Source of the DNA: Oscillospiraceae bacterium
GTDB lineage: Bacteria > Bacillota > Clostridia > Oscillospirales > Oscillospiraceae
DNA length: 64,000 nt
NCBI GenBank assembly: GCA_015067465.1
Contig: SVMK01000001.1
Coordinates: forward strand, 62,001 to 126,000
Reading direction: 5' to 3'
Shown: positions 59,766-64,000 of the stretch, one piece after another
Position numbering within the stretch: the stretch's first letter is position 1
Layout: each line of letters starts with the position of its first letter
Notes under the pieces: generated by a model
Told to the model about the DNA's origin: nothing
The model's input: the letters and a program-made list of their open reading frames with translations, nothing else
Databases searched by the model: none
Made by a program: the position numbers and the translations under genes

Positions 59766-62213
59766 TCAGTCTGAATCGGGGGGAGCGGCATCGATGCCGA
59801 GCGCAGAAAAGCTTTCCTCGGAAGCGGGGAGAATGATGTAGTCCACCGCGTGCTTTTCGAGATATTGCCGGGCTTTTTCCATGCTGCGGACGTAGGTGCC
59901 GCTGTAGTGCGTTTCCAGCTCGGCCTTGCATTCTTTGAGCTTTTCCGGCGATGCGTCCACAACCAGAACGGAACGCTTTGCCTCAGCAGGCTGCGCAGAT
60001 GCTTCGATCGGCTGCGGCGGGGTGAGGAGTTTTTCGGGGAGATGGGTGATGAGCGCATTCTCCAGTTCTGCATACATAACGGGCTTGGAGAGATAGTCGT
60101 TAAAGCCGCTGGCAAGATACGCTTCCCTGGCGCCCACAACGGCGTCTGCCGTGAGGACGATGACGGGAACGCCGTCAATCAGGCCGTGATCGCGCATGTA
60201 GTGCAGGGTTTGCGTGCCGTCGAGTCCCGGCATCATCTGGTCAAGCAGGATGAGGTCATAGTGCTTTTTTCGCACCATTTCGATGCACTGTTCGCCGGAG
60301 GTGGCAACATTGAGCATGATTCTCGTGTCGCCGAGCAGGCCGGTGATAACCTGCAGATTCATTTCGTTGTCGTCCACGATCAGAACCTTGGCGTCCGGGG
60401 CGCACAGCTTGGGGACGTAAACCTCATGCTCGGCCTGCGCGCGGTGCAGTGCCTGCGTGAAATCGCCGAGCGGGCGCGGATCCAGCACACGCTGGTCGAA
60501 ATAGATTGTAAACACGGAGCCGACGCCAGGTTCGCTGGAAACCTCAACGCGGCCGTTCATCATCTCGGCATACTGCTTTGTGATGATCAGTCCGAGGCCG
60601 GTGCCTTCGATTTTGCGGTTTTTGGTTTCATCAAGGCGCTGGAATGTCTGGAAAAGTTTGCCGAGATCTTCCTTGCAGATGCCGATGCCGGTATCCTCCA
60701 CGCGGACGGCAAGCTCAATGGTGGTTTCGCTCTTCGCTGTGAAGCCGACGTTGACGGTAACGGATCCCTTTGCGGTGTATTTCACGGCGTTGTTGATCAC
60801 GTTGAGCATGATCTGGCGGATGCGGATTTCATCGCCGTAAAGGCGTGTGGGGATATCCGGCGATACGTTGATTTCGTATTTCAGCCCCTTGGAAGCGGCC
60901 TTGCGCATTGTCATGTTGACAATGTCGTTGAGCACGGAACTGAGACTGTATTCCGCGTTGACAAGCTGCGCTTTGCCGGATTCGATTTTGGAAATGTCAA
61001 GAATGTCGTTGACGATGGACAGCAGCGTTTTTCCTGCGCTCTGGATATCGAGCGCGTATTTTTGCACGGAACCGTTTTTTGATTCGCGCAGAATCATTTC
61101 GTTCATGCCGAGAATGGCGTTGAGCGGCGTACGGATTTCGTGGGACATATTTGCCAGAAAATTCAGCTTTGCGGCGTTTGCCCTGTCGGCTTCTTCCGTT
61201 TTTTCGCGGAGCTGGTCCATGTAGGAGAAAAGTTCTGTGAGGTCGGTGACAACAAATTCATAGCCCAGCAGAACGTTGTTTTCCACAATGTCCTCGGCGT
61301 GGATATCGTAAACATTGTTGTTGATCGTTACCTGACTGTGGCGCTCGTCGAGCACCATTTGCAGCAGCGCGTCGTGGTTGATGTTGCCGCGGACGGACTC
61401 CGGCAGCATCAGCTCGGCCTGATGATTGAAAAATGTGATGTTGCCGTCGGCGCTGGCAACGATGATGCCGTCGTGGTTGTGGTTAAAAACGCTTTCGATG
61501 GCGATTTGCCGGGAATTGAAAAACTGGTATCGGACCAGAGAAACAAACAGACAGATCGTTGATGCAAGAACGAAAAACGAAATTACTTCGTAACCGTGCC
61601 GTATGGTGAAAGAGCGCACAATTATCATCAGTGTGAGCATGCCCATGGAAACAATCAGCCAGATGATGCGCTTTTTGTCGCGGCCCTTCGATTTCCGCAG
61701 GGAGCGGATGCAGACGTAAAGACAGTAGAAAAAAACCAGAACGCAGTCGAAACAGTGGATCGGGTAATATATGCCGCCGGCAATGATGAGCCGGTGATAG
61801 TGTCCGTTCCACTGCGGAAGCAGATCGGTGAACAGGAAACTGTTGTATTCCATCGTCATGGCGAGCAGCATGGTGATTGCGCTGATGATGCTTTGCGTGA
61901 TGAGAATCCGCCGCGGAACGGGATACATACAAAAAACGGAAACGAGCTTGATCGCCGCAACAAGAAGGAATCCCGCGGCGAAATACTGGATTTTCAGCGC
62001 GATGATATAAACTTCCTTCAGTGAGGTGCTCAGCTCGAAATAATAGCCTGCCATCATCACGAAGGCGGCACCCGCAAAAAACAAAAACGTGTGCCGCGCC
62101 TCGGAAGACTTCGTGCGCATTGCCAGCAGGATGATGGTGAACAGCACCAAGATGACAAAAAGATGCGCACTGAGATAAGTTGTAAAATAGGAATCGCTTG
62201 TAAAATTAAACAC
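59766..62213 (-). CDS. 7TM-type hybrid sensor histidine kinase (N-terminal 7TM, PAS, HisKA, HATPase, REC, degenerate REC-like tail)
   Basis: About 7 N-terminal TM segments; FLANMSHEIRTPLNAILGMNEM; GTGLGLIITKQYAEMMNG; DLILLDQMMPGLDGTQTL. Confidence 0.92.
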   Translation of the reverse strand: MFNFTSDSYFTTYLSAHLFVILVLFTIILLAMRTKSSEARHTFLFFAGAAFVMMAGYYFELSTSLKEVYIIALKIQYFAAGFLLVAAIKLVSVFCMYPVPRRILITQSIISAITMLLAMTMEYNSFLFTDLLPQWNGHYHRLIIAGGIYYPIHCFDCVLVFFYCLYVCIRSLRKSKGRDKKRIIWLIVSMGMLTLMIIVRSFTIRHGYEVISFFVLASTICLFVSLVRYQFFNSRQIAIESVFNHNHDGIIVASADGNITFFNHQAELMLPESVRGNINHDALLQMVLDERHSQVTINNNVYDIHAEDIVENNVLLGYEFVVTDLTELFSYMDQLREKTEEADRANAAKLNFLANMSHEIRTPLNAILGMNEMILRESKNGSVQKYALDIQSAGKTLLSIVNDILDISKIESGKAQLVNAEYSLSSVLNDIVNMTMRKAASKGLKYEINVSPDIPTRLYGDEIRIRQIMLNVINNAVKYTAKGSVTVNVGFTAKSETTIELAVRVEDTGIGICKEDLGKLFQTFQRLDETKNRKIEGTGLGLIITKQYAEMMNGRVEVSSEPGVGSVFTIYFDQRVLDPRPLGDFTQALHRAQAEHEVYVPKLCAPDAKVLIVDDNEMNLQVITGLLGDTRIMLNVATSGEQCIEMVRKKHYDLILLDQMMPGLDGTQTLHYMRDHGLIDGVPVIVLTADAVVGAREAYLASGFNDYLSKPVMYAELENALITHLPEKLLTPPQPIEASAQPAEAKRSVLVVDASPEKLKECKAELETHYSGTYVRSMEKARQYLEKHAVDYIILPASEESFSALGIDAAPPDSD

Positions 62214-62242
62214 GGTGTTTCGACCTCCCGGCCGTGCGGCGT

Positions 62243-62848
62243 TTAATCCTCAATCTGCTCCAGAATCGTTTTGATCAGGTCAAGCGCCTCATCATATTCA
62301 AAATTCTCAATATGGTCTCTTGCGTCATTGAGCAGATTTTTCTGCGTCAGACGGAAGGGATAGCCGGAAAGGGTGTTGAGCAGGCCTGCGGCGCGGTCGT
62401 CGTCGAAATCGTCGAGGGCGGTCAGCAGTTCTTTGCCGACAAGGCGTGCTTCCGCGCCGGAGATCTCGCCGGCAACGCGAACGCGCTCCATCTCGCCGAA
62501 AGGCCTGAGCGTGTCGATGCAGTGGGCGTGCAGCGCCGCCAGAGCGGGCGTTTCCGCGTGGATCAGCGCCAGATCGCCGTCGCGTCCGGCCTGTTCCAGA
62601 AGCTTTGCTTTTTCGGAAAGCTCGTTTGCACCGATCATCATGGAGTTGCTCTTGAGCGAATGCACGTTGCGCGTGTAGGCTTCAAGGTCCTCGCTTTTCT
62701 CGCTCTCGGCGATGGCGGCGGACATTTTGCCGTAGGAGCGGTAAAAACGCTGCAGAGCGGAGAGATAGCGTTCCTCGCCGCCGGTATAGGCAAAGCCGGT
62801 TTCAACATCGAAACCTGCGCTGACAAGACAATCAAAGGAAAGACTCAT
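62243..62848 (-). CDS. Histidine phosphotransfer (HPt) domain protein
   Basis: DLEAYTRNVHSLKSNSMMIGANELSEKAKLLEQAGRDGD: HPt His motif HSLKSNS. Confidence 0.85.
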   Translation of the reverse strand: MSLSFDCLVSAGFDVETGFAYTGGEERYLSALQRFYRSYGKMSAAIAESEKSEDLEAYTRNVHSLKSNSMMIGANELSEKAKLLEQAGRDGDLALIHAETPALAALHAHCIDTLRPFGEMERVRVAGEISGAEARLVGKELLTALDDFDDDRAAGLLNTLSGYPFRLTQKNLLNDARDHIENFEYDEALDLIKTILEQIED

Positions 62849-62866
62849 TGTTTGCTCCTCCTAAAA

Positions 62867-63730
62867 TCAACCGAGAACATCGATAATGCGGCCAACCAGC
62901 TCGGATTTCTTGATCGGTTTGAGCAGATAGCCCTGCGGACGCAGACGCATCAGCGTGTCGCGCACGATCTGGGGATCGGAAACGCCGGTGAGGAACATGA
63001 CGGGAATGTCCTTCGTGGCTTCGTTGCTGCGGAGATGTTCCAGAACCTCGGGACCGTTTTCGCCGACCATCATATAGTCGAGCAGAATCAGATCAACCGT
63101 GTGGCGCTCAAGGAAACGGTATGCCATGGCACCGGACAAAACGGCGGTGACATCATAGAAGTATATGAGATTTTCCTTGATCTGGGCAAGAATCTGCGGG
63201 TCGTCATCCACAACGAGGATGCGCTTTCTTGCTGGCTGCGCCGCGGCGGCAGGCGTAAGCTGCGGCTGATATTCCGCCACAGCTGCGGGGGCTTCCGCAC
63301 CGGCTTCCCCTGCGAAGTATTCCGCGCCGTCGTCGTTGGCGGAAGCAAAGTCGTCTTCCGGCAATTTTGCCTCACAATCGTCGAGAATCGCCAGAAGATC
63401 GGACATGCGCAGAGGGCGCTTGAGCAGCATGGCGTTCGGCAGCCCGGAAACTTTGCGAAACTGCATGCACTCGGAAGGCGAGCCGATTACCAGCAGCTTT
63501 GTCTGCGGGAAGCGGCCGTATTTCAGAAGCGCATCATAGTTGAGAATCGTGTTTTTCGTTTCGCTGCGCAGGCAGATAATGATAACGGCGGGATTGCAGA
63601 AATTGCAGGTTTCCAGCAAGGTGCCGGGTTCGCCCTTGCACTGGAGAATATGATAATCTTTTGATTCGCGGATCAGCATAGCCGTTTCTTCTGTGACCCG
63701 GCGGTTGTTACCTGCTATCAGAATGATCAA
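62867..63730 (-). CDS. Dual-receiver response regulator without output domain (N-terminal degenerate REC, C-terminal canonical REC)
   Basis: C-terminal RILVVDDDPQILAQIKENL..DLILLDYMMVGENGPEVL..VMFLTG..LLKPI; N-terminal REC-like lacks acceptor Asp (AVIIICLRSETKN). Confidence 0.86.
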   Translation of the reverse strand: MIILIAGNNRRVTEETAMLIRESKDYHILQCKGEPGTLLETCNFCNPAVIIICLRSETKNTILNYDALLKYGRFPQTKLLVIGSPSECMQFRKVSGLPNAMLLKRPLRMSDLLAILDDCEAKLPEDDFASANDDGAEYFAGEAGAEAPAAVAEYQPQLTPAAAAQPARKRILVVDDDPQILAQIKENLIYFYDVTAVLSGAMAYRFLERHTVDLILLDYMMVGENGPEVLEHLRSNEATKDIPVMFLTGVSDPQIVRDTLMRLRPQGYLLKPIKKSELVGRIIDVLG

Positions 63731-64000
63731 GGGTTATTCACATCCTTTAAGTTATAACTCTCACCATTTTATAATTTATGTCTTAATTCTAAATCAAACG
63801 AACGCGCTTTTCAAGTAGTTTCGAAAGAAAACGACCGGGAAATTGAAAAAAATTTATCAATTTTCAATGAAAAACAGTTTAAAAATAACGGAAAAAGACT
63901 TGAAAATCAATTCTGAATTGGGTATTCTTATTATAAGACGGATAAAATTTTTGCCGCTGCGCTGCGCCGGTGCATAAACCGGTTCAGATTCGCGCCGCGG

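Noticed and set aside
58940-60178. 412-aa version of NadE as called by the ORF track
   Set aside because: The N-terminal 166 aa would be an overlap with the downstream region and the kinase 3' end in another frame; homology begins at LTALRDYQKEFD and a good RBS precedes TTG at 59680.
63731-64000. Possible small RNA or gene start in the AT-rich right edge
   Set aside because: Only promoter-like A/T runs are visible; no ORF, RNA motif or terminator could be supported before the window ends.

Overview
Chromosomal window of about 54% GC (estimated by eye), apparently from a Clostridia / Oscillospiraceae-like Firmicute (inferred from gene content and order). About 46 protein-coding genes are supportable. 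From left to right: (i) 0-9.4 kb, a CUT1 oligosaccharide-uptake locus: 3' end of an MsmK/UgpC ATPase, GH3 glycosidase, lipoprotein, solute-binding protein, two permeases and a YesM/YesN two-component system; (ii) 9.6-20.9 kb, housekeeping: HerA-like DUF853 ATPase, nitroreductase, YbaK, UvrA, RecD2, ComF, MreB, MurC; (iii) 21-36.7 kb, three large hybrid histidine kinases interspersed with proBA, a polysaccharide deacetylase, an NSS transporter and a small LRR protein; (iv) 36.8-39.3 kb, a thioesterase plus a PAS-repeat/SARP-like regulator; (v) 39.5-49.0 kb, a complete acpP-fabKDGF-accB-fabZ-accCDA type II fatty acid synthesis operon ending in an acyl-CoA ligase; (vi) 49.3-54.1 kb, a ferredoxin-type aldo/keto reductase and modABC behind a long structured leader with an intrinsic terminator; (vii) 54.3-63.7 kb, an MCP, a DHH phosphoesterase, a GMP synthase lacking its glutaminase domain, ammonia-type NadE, and a hybrid kinase / HPt / dual-receiver phosphorelay. 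No tRNA, rRNA, CRISPR array or transposase was recognised. The least ordinary content is the set of hybrid kinases with shared PAS-like modules, three degenerate receivers and a single stand-alone HPt, plus the PAS-SARP regulator with an inverted repeat at its predicted +1.
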